This document shows, piece by piece, positions 10,224-17,912 of a stretch of 64,000 nucleotides of DNA. Each line of letters starts with the position of its first letter. Positions within the stretch are counted from its first letter, which is position 1. A model generated the notes under the pieces. It saw nothing but the letters and a program-made list of their open reading frames with translations. It had not been told where the DNA came from and did no database searches. The DNA comes from JALZEG01 sp035942255 (lineage in GTDB: Bacteria; Actinomycetota; CADDZG01; WHSQ01): contig DASZDG010000125.1 of the NCBI GenBank assembly GCA_035942255.1, forward strand, positions 22,468 through 86,467, in the 5' to 3' direction. The translations under genes and the position numbers were made by a program.

Positions 10224-10260
10224 GAAGGGGCGCGGGACCATCCCGCGCCCCTTCTTTTTT
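10224..10260 (+). terminator. Strong rho-independent terminator inside the importer operon
   Basis: A 14-bp perfect GC-rich stem (10224-10237 with 10241-10254), a 3-nt loop and six T residues lie 13 nt after the binding-protein stop and 17 nt before the permease start. It is an intra-operon attenuator or terminator. Confidence 0.9.
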
Positions 10261-10277
10261 CGTAAGGTGCGGCCTAG

Positions 10278-11282
10278 ATGCTGAGATACGTCGTCCGGCG
10301 GCTCGTGCTCCTCGTCCCGATCCTCGTCGGGCTCTCGATCCTCGTCTTCGTCTTCGTCCGGTCGCTTCCCGGGGGCCCGGCGATCGCGCTCTTGGGCGAG
10401 CGCGCGACGGAGGAGTCCGTCGAGGCGATCGAGCGGGACCTCGGCCTCGACGAGCCCCTCTACAAGCAGTACCTGACGTACGCGGGCAACCTCGTGAGCG
10501 GTGACCTCGGCGCGAGCATCCAGACCCGGCGCCCGGTCGTCGACGAGCTGAAGCAACGCTTCCCCGCGACGATCGAGCTAGGCCTCGCCGCGATGCTGTT
10601 CGCGATCGTCGTCGGCGTCCCGCTCGGCTACTTCGCCGCGAAGCGATACCAGGGCGTCTTCGACCAGGCCAGCCTCGTGACGTCTCTGATCGGGATCAGC
10701 TTCCCGATCTTCTTCCTCGCCCTCATCCTGAAGTTCGTGTTCGCGGTGAAGCTCGGGTGGCTGCCGAGCATCGGGCGCATCGACGTCACGCGCTCGCTCG
10801 AGCACCCGACCGGCTTCTACACGATCGACGCGCTGCTCGCCGGGGACTTCGGCGCGTTCGTCGACGTCGTCAAGCACATGATCCTTCCGGCGATCGCGCT
10901 CGGGACGATCCCGCTCGCGATCGTCGCCCGCATCACGCGCGCCGCCACGCTCGACGTCCTCAGCGAGGACTACGTGCGGACGGCCCGGGCGAAGGGGCTC
11001 GACCCGACGGTGATCGACCGGCGCCACGTGATGCGCAACGCGATGCTCCCGGTCGTCACGATCGTCGGCCTCCAGACGGGGCTGCTGCTGACGGGGGCGA
11101 TCCTGACCGAGAGGGTCTTCTCGTGGCCCGGTCTCGGCACGATGATCATCAACGCGATCAGCTTCCGGGACTACGCGGTCCTGCAGGGGGGCCTCGTTTT
11201 CTTCGCCCTCATAATCGTGCTCGTGAACCTCCTGGTGGACGTGTCGTACGCGTTCCTCAACCCGAGGATCCGCTACCGGTGA
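10278..11282 (+). CDS. ABC transporter permease, DppB/OppB type
   Basis: A 334-aa membrane protein with the BPD_transp_1 fold: a first helix at residues 9-28 (LVLLVPILVGLSILVFVFV), further helices from about residue 100, and the EAA-like loop EDYVRTARAKGLDPTVIDRRHVMRNAMLP that docks the ATPases. It forms one half of the translocation pore. It is preceded by a terminator and followed by a 4-nt overlap with the second permease. No good Shine-Dalgarno is seen before its ATG. Confidence 0.92.
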   Translation: MLRYVVRRLVLLVPILVGLSILVFVFVRSLPGGPAIALLGERATEESVEAIERDLGLDEPLYKQYLTYAGNLVSGDLGASIQTRRPVVDELKQRFPATIELGLAAMLFAIVVGVPLGYFAAKRYQGVFDQASLVTSLIGISFPIFFLALILKFVFAVKLGWLPSIGRIDVTRSLEHPTGFYTIDALLAGDFGAFVDVVKHMILPAIALGTIPLAIVARITRAATLDVLSEDYVRTARAKGLDPTVIDRRHVMRNAMLPVVTIVGLQTGLLLTGAILTERVFSWPGLGTMIINAISFRDYAVLQGGLVFFALIIVLVNLLVDVSYAFLNPRIRYR

Positions 11283-12175
11283 GCATCGCCGAAGCCGAAG
11301 CCAAGGAGCTCAGCCTCGAGAGCCAGGCGAGCCTGTGGTCGGACGCATTCGACCGCCTCCGGCGCAACCCCGGCGCGATCGTCGGGGCGGTCGTCGTGCT
11401 GCTGTTCGTGCTGCTCGCGGTGTTCGCGCCGGCGATCGCGCCCCACGACCCGTCCGAGCAAGTGGGCGCGCTCGCGTCGAACCCGGAGGGACCGTCGGGC
11501 GAGCACCTGATGGGGCTCGACGAGCAGGGGAGGGACCTCCTCTCGCGCATCATCTTCGGGGCCCGGCTCTCGCTGCTGTCGGGCGTCGTCTCGGTCGCGA
11601 TCGGCCTGTTCTTCGGCGTGCTTCTCGGTGCGCTCGCCGGCTACTTCGGGGGCTGGATCGACACGCTGATCATGCGGTTCATGGACATCATGCTGTCGAT
11701 CCCCGGGCTGCTGCTCGCGATCGCGATCGTCACCGCTACGGACCGCGGGCTGCTGCCGATCATGTTCGCGATCGGGATCATCAACGTTCCCGTGTTCGCG
11801 CGGCTGCTGCGCGGTTCGATCCTCGCCCAGCGCGAGTCGGACTTCGTGCTCGCCGCGCGGTCGCTCGGCGCGACCGGGCCGCGGCTCCTGGGCGTGCACA
11901 TCCTCCCGAACTCCATCGCGCCGGTGATCGTCCAGGCGACGCTCGCGATGGGCACCGCGATCATCGAGGTCGCAGCCCTCAGCTTCCTCGGGCTCGGCCC
12001 CGCCGATCCCGGCCTGCCGGAGTGGGGAAAGATGGTCGCGGACAACTCGAACCGGCTCACCGAGTCCACGCACCTGATCTTCTTCCCGGGCTTCGCGATC
12101 GTCCTGAGCGTGCTCGGGATCAACCTGATCGGTGACGGCCTGCGCGAGGCCATCGACCCGAAGCTGAGGGCCTGA
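11279..12175 (+). CDS. ABC transporter permease, DppC/OppC type
   Basis: A 298-aa second permease, with an N-terminal cytoplasmic arm (SDAFDRLRRNPGAIVGA, the OppC_N motif), about six helices and the docking loop ESDFVLAARSLGATGPRLLGVHILPNS. It pairs with the DppB-like subunit. The GTG start overlaps the upstream stop (GTGA). A longer in-frame extension would lie inside the upstream gene and is rejected. Confidence 0.92.
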   Translation: MSIAEAEAKELSLESQASLWSDAFDRLRRNPGAIVGAVVVLLFVLLAVFAPAIAPHDPSEQVGALASNPEGPSGEHLMGLDEQGRDLLSRIIFGARLSLLSGVVSVAIGLFFGVLLGALAGYFGGWIDTLIMRFMDIMLSIPGLLLAIAIVTATDRGLLPIMFAIGIINVPVFARLLRGSILAQRESDFVLAARSLGATGPRLLGVHILPNSIAPVIVQATLAMGTAIIEVAALSFLGLGPADPGLPEWGKMVADNSNRLTESTHLIFFPGFAIVLSVLGINLIGDGLREAIDPKLRA

Positions 12176-12178
12176 GCC

Positions 12179-13198
12179 ATGGCGCTGCTGTCCGTCCGCG
12201 ACCTCGAGGTGAAGTTCTTCACGCGCCGCGCCACGATCCACGCGGTCAACCGGATCTCGTTCGACCTCGAGGCGGGCGAGACGCTCGCGATCGTGGGCGA
12301 GTCCGGCTGCGGCAAGAGCGTGTCGTCGCTCGCGATGCTCGGGATCCTGCCGAAGCCTGCCGGCAAGGTCACGGGAGGGGAGGTTGTGTTCCGCGACGTC
12401 GACCTGCTGAAGCTCCCGGACTCGAAGCTGCGCGAGATCAGGGGCCGCGACATCGCGATGATCTTCCAGGACCCGATGACCTCGCTGAACCCGGTTCTGC
12501 GCGTCGGACGGCAGATCACCGAGAGCCTCCGCAAGCACCTCGGCATGGGCAAGGACGAGGCGACGGAGGAGGCGCGCGCGCTGCTCGAGCGCGTCGGCAT
12601 CCCCGACGCCTCGAACCGGCTGCGCGACTACCCGCACCAGTTCTCCGGCGGGATGCGGCAGAGGGTGATGATCGCGATGGCGATCGCGTGCAAGCCGCGC
12701 ATCCTGATCGCGGACGAGCCGACGACCGCGCTCGACGTCACGATCCAGGCGCAGATCCTCGACCTCCTGCGCGGGCTCGTGCGGGAGGAGAACATGGCGC
12801 TGATCCTGATCACGCACGACCTCGGCGTCGTCGCGGGGGTGTGCGACCGGACGCACGTGATGTACGCGGGGGAGTTCATCGAGACCGCGCCGACGACCGA
12901 GCTGTTCGCGCGGCCCCGTCACCCGTACACCCTCGGGCTGCTGAAGTCGGTGCCGCGCCTGGACGCGGAGCGCAAGGCGAAGCTCGAGCCGATCGGCGGC
13001 ACGCCGCCGGACCTCCGCTCGTTGAAGGAAGGATGCTCGTTCGCGCCGCGCTGCCTCTACGCGACGCAGGAGTCGCGCGAGAAGACGCCGCACCTCCGCC
13101 AGATCGACGGGCCCGAGCACTTCGTCGCGTGCTGGAACCCGGTGCCGGTGGAGGACATGCCGGGGGCGCCTCCGGTCGTGGGAGAGGAGACCGCGTGA
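12179..13198 (+). CDS. ABC transporter ATP-binding protein, DppD/OppD type
   Basis: A 339-aa ATPase: Walker A GESGCGKS, Q-loop IFQDPMTSLNP, signature FSGGMRQR, Walker B ILIADEPT and H-loop ITHDLG. The C-terminal oligopeptide domain has the cysteine pattern CSFAPRCLYA..., which in relatives binds an iron-sulfur cluster. It powers solute import with the next gene product. It starts 3 nt after the previous stop. Confidence 0.93.
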   Translation: MALLSVRDLEVKFFTRRATIHAVNRISFDLEAGETLAIVGESGCGKSVSSLAMLGILPKPAGKVTGGEVVFRDVDLLKLPDSKLREIRGRDIAMIFQDPMTSLNPVLRVGRQITESLRKHLGMGKDEATEEARALLERVGIPDASNRLRDYPHQFSGGMRQRVMIAMAIACKPRILIADEPTTALDVTIQAQILDLLRGLVREENMALILITHDLGVVAGVCDRTHVMYAGEFIETAPTTELFARPRHPYTLGLLKSVPRLDAERKAKLEPIGGTPPDLRSLKEGCSFAPRCLYATQESREKTPHLRQIDGPEHFVACWNPVPVEDMPGAPPVVGEETA

Positions 13199-14226
13199 GC
13201 GATCCGACGCCCGATCTCGTCAAGGTGGAGGACCTCAAGGTCTACTTCCCGATCCGGTCGGGGCTGCTGATCGACCGCCACGTCGGCGACGTCAAGGCCG
13301 TCGACGGCGTCTCCTTCGAGATCAAGAAGGGCGAGACGCTCGGGCTCGTGGGGGAGTCCGGCTGCGGCAAGACGACGGTCGGCCGCACGGTCCTCCGTCT
13401 GTACGACCCGACGGAGGGGCACATCTACTTCGACGGCGTCGACATCGCGGGCCTGTCGGGGGCCGAGCTCCGCAAGCTCCGGCGGCGCATGCAGATGATC
13501 TTCCAGGACCCGTACTCGTCGTTGAACCCGCGGCAGAGCGTCGGCAACGTCGTCGGCGAGCCGCTGAAGGTGCACGGCGCGGACGGCGACGAGGTCGCCG
13601 CGAAGGTCCGTCACCTGCTCGACGTCGTCGGGCTTCCCGAGGGGGCCGCGAACCGGTACCCGCACGAGTTCTCCGGGGGCCAGCGGCAGAGGATCGGCCT
13701 CGCGCGCTCGCTCGCGCTGAACCCGGACCTCATCGTCGCGGACGAGCCGGTCTCGGCCCTCGACGTCTCGATCCAGGCTCAGATCGTGAACCTGCTCGAG
13801 GAGCTGCAGGAGGAGTTCCAGCTCACGTACCTGTTCATCGCGCACGACCTCGCGGTCGTGCGGCACATCTCCGACCGGATCGCCGTGATGTACCTCGGCA
13901 TGATCATGGAGGTGGCGCCGGCGGGCGACCTCTACGACCGGCCGCTGCACCCGTACACGAAGGCGTTGCTCTCCGCGGTGCCGATCCCGGACCCCAAGGT
14001 AGAGCTCGCGCGCGAGCGCATCCTTCTCCGCGGCGACCTTCCGTCGCCGGCGAACCCGCCGTCCGGATGCCGGTTCCACACTCGCTGCCCGTTCGTGCAG
14101 AAGGAGCGCTGTCCCGACGAGGTCCCCGAGCTGCGCGAGGTCGGCGGCCACACCGTCGCGTGCCACTGGGTCGAGGAGATCGAGTCCGGGCAGATCCGCC
14201 CACACGAGGCCGGCGTCCCGGTCTGA
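13195..14226 (+). CDS. ABC transporter ATP-binding protein, DppF/OppF type
   Basis: A 343-aa second ATPase of the importer: Walker A GESGCGKT, signature FSGGQRQR, Walker B LIVADEPVSALDVS, and the C-terminal CRFHTRCPFVQKERC cysteine segment. Its GTG overlaps the dppD-like stop (GTGA). It is the last gene of the operon. The next plus-strand gene is over 700 nt away and the neighbour is convergent. Confidence 0.93.
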   Translation: MSDPTPDLVKVEDLKVYFPIRSGLLIDRHVGDVKAVDGVSFEIKKGETLGLVGESGCGKTTVGRTVLRLYDPTEGHIYFDGVDIAGLSGAELRKLRRRMQMIFQDPYSSLNPRQSVGNVVGEPLKVHGADGDEVAAKVRHLLDVVGLPEGAANRYPHEFSGGQRQRIGLARSLALNPDLIVADEPVSALDVSIQAQIVNLLEELQEEFQLTYLFIAHDLAVVRHISDRIAVMYLGMIMEVAPAGDLYDRPLHPYTKALLSAVPIPDPKVELARERILLRGDLPSPANPPSGCRFHTRCPFVQKERCPDEVPELREVGGHTVACHWVEEIESGQIRPHEAGVPV

Positions 14227-14242
14227 CGAGACGGGGCACTCC

Positions 14243-14851
14243 TTAGATCGGTGACGGTGCCCGCGGTTCGCCGTGACTCCTCCGGCGTTTGGAGCTCAGC
14301 AGCACACCCGCCACGGCCGCGACCACTCCGGCGAGAGGAAGAAGCCACGTCCACGGATCTACCGCGCGGCCGGAGGAATCCGCGTCGCCGCGGGTGAACA
14401 GCGCCGCGGCGATCCCTTCCTGCATCGGCCTCCATCCCGGCTCGACACGACGAGTGGTCCAGTCGTCCTCGCTCCACTTCTGGGTCTGGCCCTTCATCGT
14501 GAACGCGACGGGGTTCGGCCGGGCGAACGGATAGACGCGTTCCCGCACCACGACTTCGTCGTCCTGCGCCCGGTGCACGTACGTCACGAGATAGCCGCGC
14601 CCGAGGCGTCCGGGCGGAGGCCTGTCTCCTTTGGCCGTACCGTTGAGAACCGGCCACGAGACCAGCTGCATCTCCCACTCCTCGAGGCGTTCACCGAGCT
14701 CGGACGCCTCGATCCGGACGTCCCGTCCGTCGAAGTCCGACACAAGGACGTACTCCAGAGGGCAGCACTTCGCCGCGGCAGGGCCGGCAGTCATCGCGAC
14801 AGCCGCAACGACCGCGGTGCAAACGGAGACGACTGCGCGAGCGCGCCGCAT
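14243..14851 (-). CDS. Secreted/membrane-anchored protein of unknown function
   Basis: A 202-aa protein not recognised. It has an N-terminal signal peptide (AVVSVCTAVVAAVAMTAGPAAA), an extracytoplasmic domain starting KCCPLEYVLVSDFDGRDVRIEASEL, one C-terminal helix (WLLPLAGVVAAVAGVLLSS) and a basic tail SKRRR, giving an N-out/C-in arrangement after signal cleavage. The twin Cys after cleavage could form a disulphide. The chosen ATG gives a clean signal peptide; an upstream start would add a cysteine-rich extension without a signal. GGAGAG lies almost against the ATG. Confidence 0.6.
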   Translation of the reverse strand: MRRARAVVSVCTAVVAAVAMTAGPAAAKCCPLEYVLVSDFDGRDVRIEASELGERLEEWEMQLVSWPVLNGTAKGDRPPPGRLGRGYLVTYVHRAQDDEVVVRERVYPFARPNPVAFTMKGQTQKWSEDDWTTRRVEPGWRPMQEGIAAALFTRGDADSSGRAVDPWTWLLPLAGVVAAVAGVLLSSKRRRSHGEPRAPSPI

Positions 14852-14939
14852 CTCTCCATTACAACAGGTCGGCCACGGATCGGCCCTGCGGGCGCGATAC
14901 CCTGTGCCCGAGCACGTCGTGCAACAGAGAGGAGACACG

Positions 14940-15149
14940 GTGGCCGGTTGGGGAGACGACCCGGAGCTCGAGCGACTGCGTCAGCTGATCGACGACGGCT
15001 GGCAGGTCATGGACGTCACCGAGGACAACAGCTCCGGCGTCCCCATGGACACCGTCCGCCTCGCGAAGGGCGGCGAGGAGACGGAGTGCACCTCCGACCA
15101 CCTCGCGTTCCACCGCTACGTCGAAGGGCTACGCGAAGAGCCCTCCTAG
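14940..15149 (+). CDS. Small hypothetical protein
   Basis: A 69-aa acidic soluble protein starting at a GTG with GAGAGGAG 6 nt upstream. There is no signal peptide, membrane helix or recognised domain; the central VMDVTEDNSSGVPMDTVRLAKGG reads like a short beta-rich fold. Its stop overlaps that of the convergent lipoprotein gene (CTAG). The good Shine-Dalgarno and codon use support it. Confidence 0.55.
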   Translation: MAGWGDDPELERLRQLIDDGWQVMDVTEDNSSGVPMDTVRLAKGGEETECTSDHLAFHRYVEGLREEPS

Positions 15150-15514
15150 CCCTCGGTCCCGGCGCGGCCGTCGAGCTCGCAGCGGTGCGCGTCTTCCGGG
15201 TCGTTCTCCTGGCCGAGCGCGCCCGAGCCGTCCTGTCCGTAACGTCCTTCGGGCAGGCGCCAGCGGAGCCCACACACGAGGCTGTCGCCGGGCGACCCGG
15301 TCACCTCGATATGGAGGTCGCGGCTCGGCGTGGTGTACATCTCCTCGCTCGTCCACGGGACCGTCACCTCTTCCTCGACGAGCCCCTTGTCGCCCAGGTA
15401 GGAGACGTCGACCGTCCCGGCGCGGCCCCCGACCTCGTAGACGAACACGAGCTCGGGCTCGCGGGAACAGGCCAGGAGGAGCACGAGGGCCGGCGCGGCG
15501 AGGAGGAGCTTCAC
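15146..15514 (-). CDS. MmpS-like lipoprotein
   Basis: A 122-aa lipoprotein with a signal peptide and lipobox LLLAC (Cys16). The mature part (VFVYEVGGRAGTVDVSYLG, then VTVPWTSEEMYTT and GDSLVCGLRW) resembles the beta-sandwich of mycobacterial MmpS proteins (V-YEV-G-VSY-PW-GDS--C). MmpS proteins partner with MmpL exporters, but no MmpL is in this window, so partner and role are open. The match is by eye. Confidence 0.55.
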   Translation of the reverse strand: MKLLLAAPALVLLLACSREPELVFVYEVGGRAGTVDVSYLGDKGLVEEEVTVPWTSEEMYTTPSRDLHIEVTGSPGDSLVCGLRWRLPEGRYGQDGSGALGQENDPEDAHRCELDGRAGTEG

Positions 15515-15533
15515 CGCGCCAGCCTAAGTCGTG

Positions 15534-16457
15534 CTAGTGCGCGACGCCGATCGAGTCGGTGCCGCTGAAGTTCAGCCGGTCCGCGGTCTCGCGCGTGAGG
15601 TCCCAGTTCGACCGCGCGTACGGCCCCCGGTCGATCACCGTCACGGTCACCGTCCGGCCCCCGTACATGATCGCGACCTTCGTCCCACACGGCAGCGTCC
15701 GGTGCGCGACGCCGAGGGTGCTGTAGCCGAGCGTCTTCCCGCACGCCGTGCGGTTCCCGTAGAACCCCGGCCCGTACCAGGTGGCGAGGTCGCTGCGGTA
15801 CACGCGCACCGAGTCCGCGCGCTTGCGCCCGAGGCTCGTCCCGTCGCCCTTGAACCACGCGCGCAGCGGCCTCTTGCGGTCCGTCTCCTGCGGCCGGAAC
15901 GTCGCCGAGAAGCGACCGTCCCTCACCCGCGGGCGCGCGATCGTCGTCCACCTGCCCCCGTGGTACTGCTGGACGACGACCCTGCGGCCGGGGGCCTTCG
16001 GGAACAGCGTCCCCGACAGGCGGATGCGGCGTCCCGCGTACGCGTCGTCGGGCGACGCCCTGAAGCCGAGCTTCGACGCGACCCTGATCTCCTCGACGTT
16101 GCTGAAGCTGTGCGTCCCGTCGACGTCGTCGGTGTAGCGGAGGCGGTAGCGCGCGCTCGCGCCGAGGTCCTCGAGGCGGAAGCGGACCTTCAGCTCGTTC
16201 CCCACCGGCTTCGTCTGGACATCGTTCCACTCGCCGCCGGCCCGGCGGCGCTGCAGCGTGACCTCGGCCCCCGGCGTCCCGTGGCGCAGACGGCCCTTCA
16301 CGAGAGCGTCCTTCTTGAGCCAGACCTTCCACGGCACGGACTGGATGACGGGCTTGGGCTCCTCCGTGGGCGTTTGAGCGGCGGCCGGAAGGGCATGCCC
16401 ACCCAAGGCGATCGTTGCGGCGAGCCAGATGGCTCCTAGCTGGTGGCGGCGCGTCAT
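15534..16457 (-). CDS. Secreted RlpA-like (double-psi beta-barrel) protein
   Basis: A 307-aa protein with a signal peptide ending near ALPAAAQ, two immunoglobulin-like beta domains (about residues 40-215) and a C-terminal RlpA-like double-psi barrel: ATWYGPGFYGNRTACGKTLGYS ... TLPCGTKV ... VTVIDRGPYA ... LNFSGT. RlpA proteins bind or cleave glycan strands denuded of peptides. The DPBB aspartate in VIDRGPY is present. The ATG has GGAG about 8 nt upstream. It is preceded by an unusually long, structured leader and a good promoter. Confidence 0.85.
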   Translation of the reverse strand: MTRRHQLGAIWLAATIALGGHALPAAAQTPTEEPKPVIQSVPWKVWLKKDALVKGRLRHGTPGAEVTLQRRRAGGEWNDVQTKPVGNELKVRFRLEDLGASARYRLRYTDDVDGTHSFSNVEEIRVASKLGFRASPDDAYAGRRIRLSGTLFPKAPGRRVVVQQYHGGRWTTIARPRVRDGRFSATFRPQETDRKRPLRAWFKGDGTSLGRKRADSVRVYRSDLATWYGPGFYGNRTACGKTLGYSTLGVAHRTLPCGTKVAIMYGGRTVTVTVIDRGPYARSNWDLTRETADRLNFSGTDSIGVAH

Positions 16458-16685
16458 TGGGTCGTCTCCTCTCCTGGCCGATCGCCGAGGCGATCGGTCG
16501 TCGGCCCGCGCGCGCAAGTGAGGCGCAGACGCAGGCACAGCGTCGTTGGCTTCCGCCCTGGGGCCCGCACCTTCAGCGGGCCGCAGCGGCCACCCCCCGC
16601 GGGGAGGCCGGAGCCCGGGGCACTTCGAAGCCGCAACGCCTCCACCTGTCTGGGGAGGGCGACCGCCCGGGCCGGGCACGTACAG
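16458..16685 (-). other. Long leader of the RlpA-like gene, candidate structured RNA
   Basis: From the inferred start point near 16685 to the ATG is about 228 nt without a gene. It contains several GC-rich hairpins, including the perfect CCGATCGCC-GA-GGCGATCGG (16478-16497) just before the Shine-Dalgarno. I looked for the ydaO-type c-di-AMP riboswitch common before actinobacterial rlpA/rpf genes and do not find its conserved GGGGAACC or GGUGAAUC blocks. So this may be a different regulatory RNA or just a GC-rich UTR. Confidence 0.4.
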
Positions 16686-16691
16686 GGGCGG

Positions 16692-16720
16692 ACCGTAGCG
16701 GACGCTGCCAAAGGGTGCAA
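16692..16720 (-). promoter_or_regulatory. Promoter of the RlpA-like gene
   Basis: On the minus strand TTGCAC (16720-16715), a 17-nt spacer and TACGGT (16697-16692) form a good promoter, the best spaced on the minus strand in this window. Confidence 0.5.
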
Positions 16721-16797
16721 ACCGTTGCGCCACGCCTCGTGGGCTTATGACGACGCTGCGTCGTCGCCAGAGGCGACGTAAGCGGCACGGGCACACA

Positions 16798-16803
16798 TAT
16801 ACT
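16798..16803 (+). promoter_or_regulatory. -10 box TATACT of the HNH gene (leaderless)
   Basis: TATACT is 9 nt before the TTG at which homologous sequence of the HNH protein begins. It shares the CATATACTG context with the box at 8464. A CGTCGCC/GGCGACG inverted repeat lies just upstream (16762-16778). Confidence 0.45.
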
Positions 16804-16812
16804 GAGGCGGCC

Positions 16813-17325
16813 TTGGGAAGAGCGCTGGTCCTGAACGCCTCCTACCAACCGCTGTGCGTCGTTCCGGTCCGGCGGGCGATCGTCCTCGCCCTGAAGGAGA
16901 AGGCCGAGGTCCTCCACCACAACGGCGTCGTCTTCCATTCCGAGTCGCTCGAGATCCCGGCCCCCAGCGTCGTCCGCCTCAACTACTTCGTCCGCGTGCC
17001 CTACCGGGCCCGGGCGTCGATGTCCCGCCGGGCCGTGTTCGTGAGGGACAACTACGAGTGCCAGTACTGCGGCCGGCCCGCCGAGAACGTCGATCACGTT
17101 GTGCCGCGCAGCCGGGGCGGGGGCCACACGTGGGACAACGGCGTCGCCGCCTGCCGCCCCTGCAACTCCCGGAAGGAGAACCGGAGCCCGGCCGACGTGG
17201 GCCTCAGGCTCCGCCGGGCCCCGTCGCCCCCGCACGAGAGCGTCTGGATCGTGGTCGCAGTCGACCGCGTCGACGCCACCTGGGAGCAGTATCTGAAGCT
17301 CCCGCGCTCGCTCCAGCCGGCCTAG
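16813..17325 (+). CDS. HNH endonuclease family protein
   Basis: A 170-aa protein starting LGRALVLNASYQPLCVVPVRRAIVLALKEKAEV, the conserved N-terminus of a widespread actinobacterial HNH family. A zinc/HNH module follows: CQYCGRP ... NVDHVVPRSRGGGHTWDNGVAACRPCNSRKENR, with two CxxC pairs and the catalytic His. The family is found in nearly all actinobacteria with no settled role; a nuclease acting on DNA is inferred. A start further upstream would add a basic stretch crossing the -10 box, so TTG at 16813 is preferred. Confidence 0.82.
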   Translation: MGRALVLNASYQPLCVVPVRRAIVLALKEKAEVLHHNGVVFHSESLEIPAPSVVRLNYFVRVPYRARASMSRRAVFVRDNYECQYCGRPAENVDHVVPRSRGGGHTWDNGVAACRPCNSRKENRSPADVGLRLRRAPSPPHESVWIVVAVDRVDATWEQYLKLPRSLQPA

Positions 17326-17377
17326 CCGGCGAGGCCGGCCAACGGGGGGCACCTGGTAGCAACTGGCAAGAGGCTCT

Positions 17378-17447
17378 ATTCGGACGCCGATCGAGTCGTC
17401 CACGCGGAGCTTTACCGCGTGGCGCTTCGTGCCGGATGTTGAGGGGC
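17378..17447 (+). repeat. Intergenic imperfect direct repeat, copy 1
   Basis: About 70 bp beginning ATTCGGACGC and containing a perfect hairpin CACGCGG-AGCTTTA-CCGCGTG and the block GTGCCGGATGT. A second copy is at 17596-17670. The 3' end can also fold with the following sequence (GCCGGA...TCCGGC). No coding frame is conserved between copies. Confidence 0.65.
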
Positions 17448-17467
17448 CTCGGCCTCCGGCATCAGGC

Positions 17468-17501
17468 GGTACACGCGGTACACGCGTGGACCGCGTGTAC
17501 C
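17468..17501. repeat. 11-bp inverted repeat between the two direct repeats
   Basis: GGTACACGCGG (17468-17478) and its exact complement CCGCGTGTACC (17491-17501) flank a 12-nt loop that itself contains another ACACGCGT palindrome. It could be a hairpin or an operator. Confidence 0.65.
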
Positions 17502-17595
17502 AGTGCTCGGCGAGGCCTCCCTCCACCCCGCCCGGGCCCGACCCGAGAGCCTTCCGCGCCCGGACCGTGTCGGTCGCCGTCGGGGTGGAGCCCGC

Positions 17596-17670
17596 ATTCC
17601 GACGCTGATCCCGACGTCGACGCGGAGCTTTCCCGCGTGGGGCACCGTATGCGTGCCGGATGTGAGAGGG
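17596..17670 (+). repeat. Intergenic imperfect direct repeat, copy 2
   Basis: Second copy of the 17378 element: ATTCCGACGCTGATC, then the hairpin ACGCGG-AGCTTTC-CCGCGT with the same AGCTTT loop, then GTGCCGGATGT. It lies about 115 nt upstream of the mraZ promoter. The remainder of 17326-17784 holds no gene I can support; 17700-17780 is noticeably AT-richer. Confidence 0.65.
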
Positions 17671-17784
17671 CTGCGCCAGCCAGTGCCCGCTGCGACGTTT
17701 ACGTAGCCAACTCAAGCAATCACAAGAGTTCACTCATTCAACACGCGCAACAGAATTCCAACTCTGTAATTCGGCCCGCAAACG

Positions 17785-17814
17785 TTGACGTCGTGGGGTC
17801 CGGGGGTCTAACTT
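17785..17814 (+). promoter_or_regulatory. mraZ / dcw promoter
   Basis: TTGACG (17785-17790), an 18-nt spacer and TAACTT (17809-17814). The start point would be near 17821, immediately in front of the MraZ boxes. This is the head promoter of the division and cell-wall cluster. Confidence 0.7.
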
Positions 17815-17822
17815 CCCACTAG

Positions 17823-17848
17823 GTGGAGCGAAGTGGAGGGAAATGGTG
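17823..17848 (+). promoter_or_regulatory. MraZ-binding repeats
   Basis: GTGGAG (17823), GTGGAG (17833) and the weaker ATGGTG (17843) are spaced exactly 10 bp, one helical turn. MraZ is known to bind tandem TGGGN/GTGG-type repeats between its promoter and its own start and to regulate the operon; the position here matches. Confidence 0.7.
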
Positions 17849-17912
17849 CCGGTGACCAGCACGCACCACGGCCCGCCGCCCGCTCCGGAACGCAGTGGTG
17901 CAGGGGAGACGC

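Noticed and set aside
16458..16685. c-di-AMP (ydaO-type) riboswitch before the RlpA-like gene
   Set aside because: The conserved GGGGAACC, GGUGAAUC and terminal CCGAACCCGUCAGCUAACC-type blocks are not present on the minus strand.
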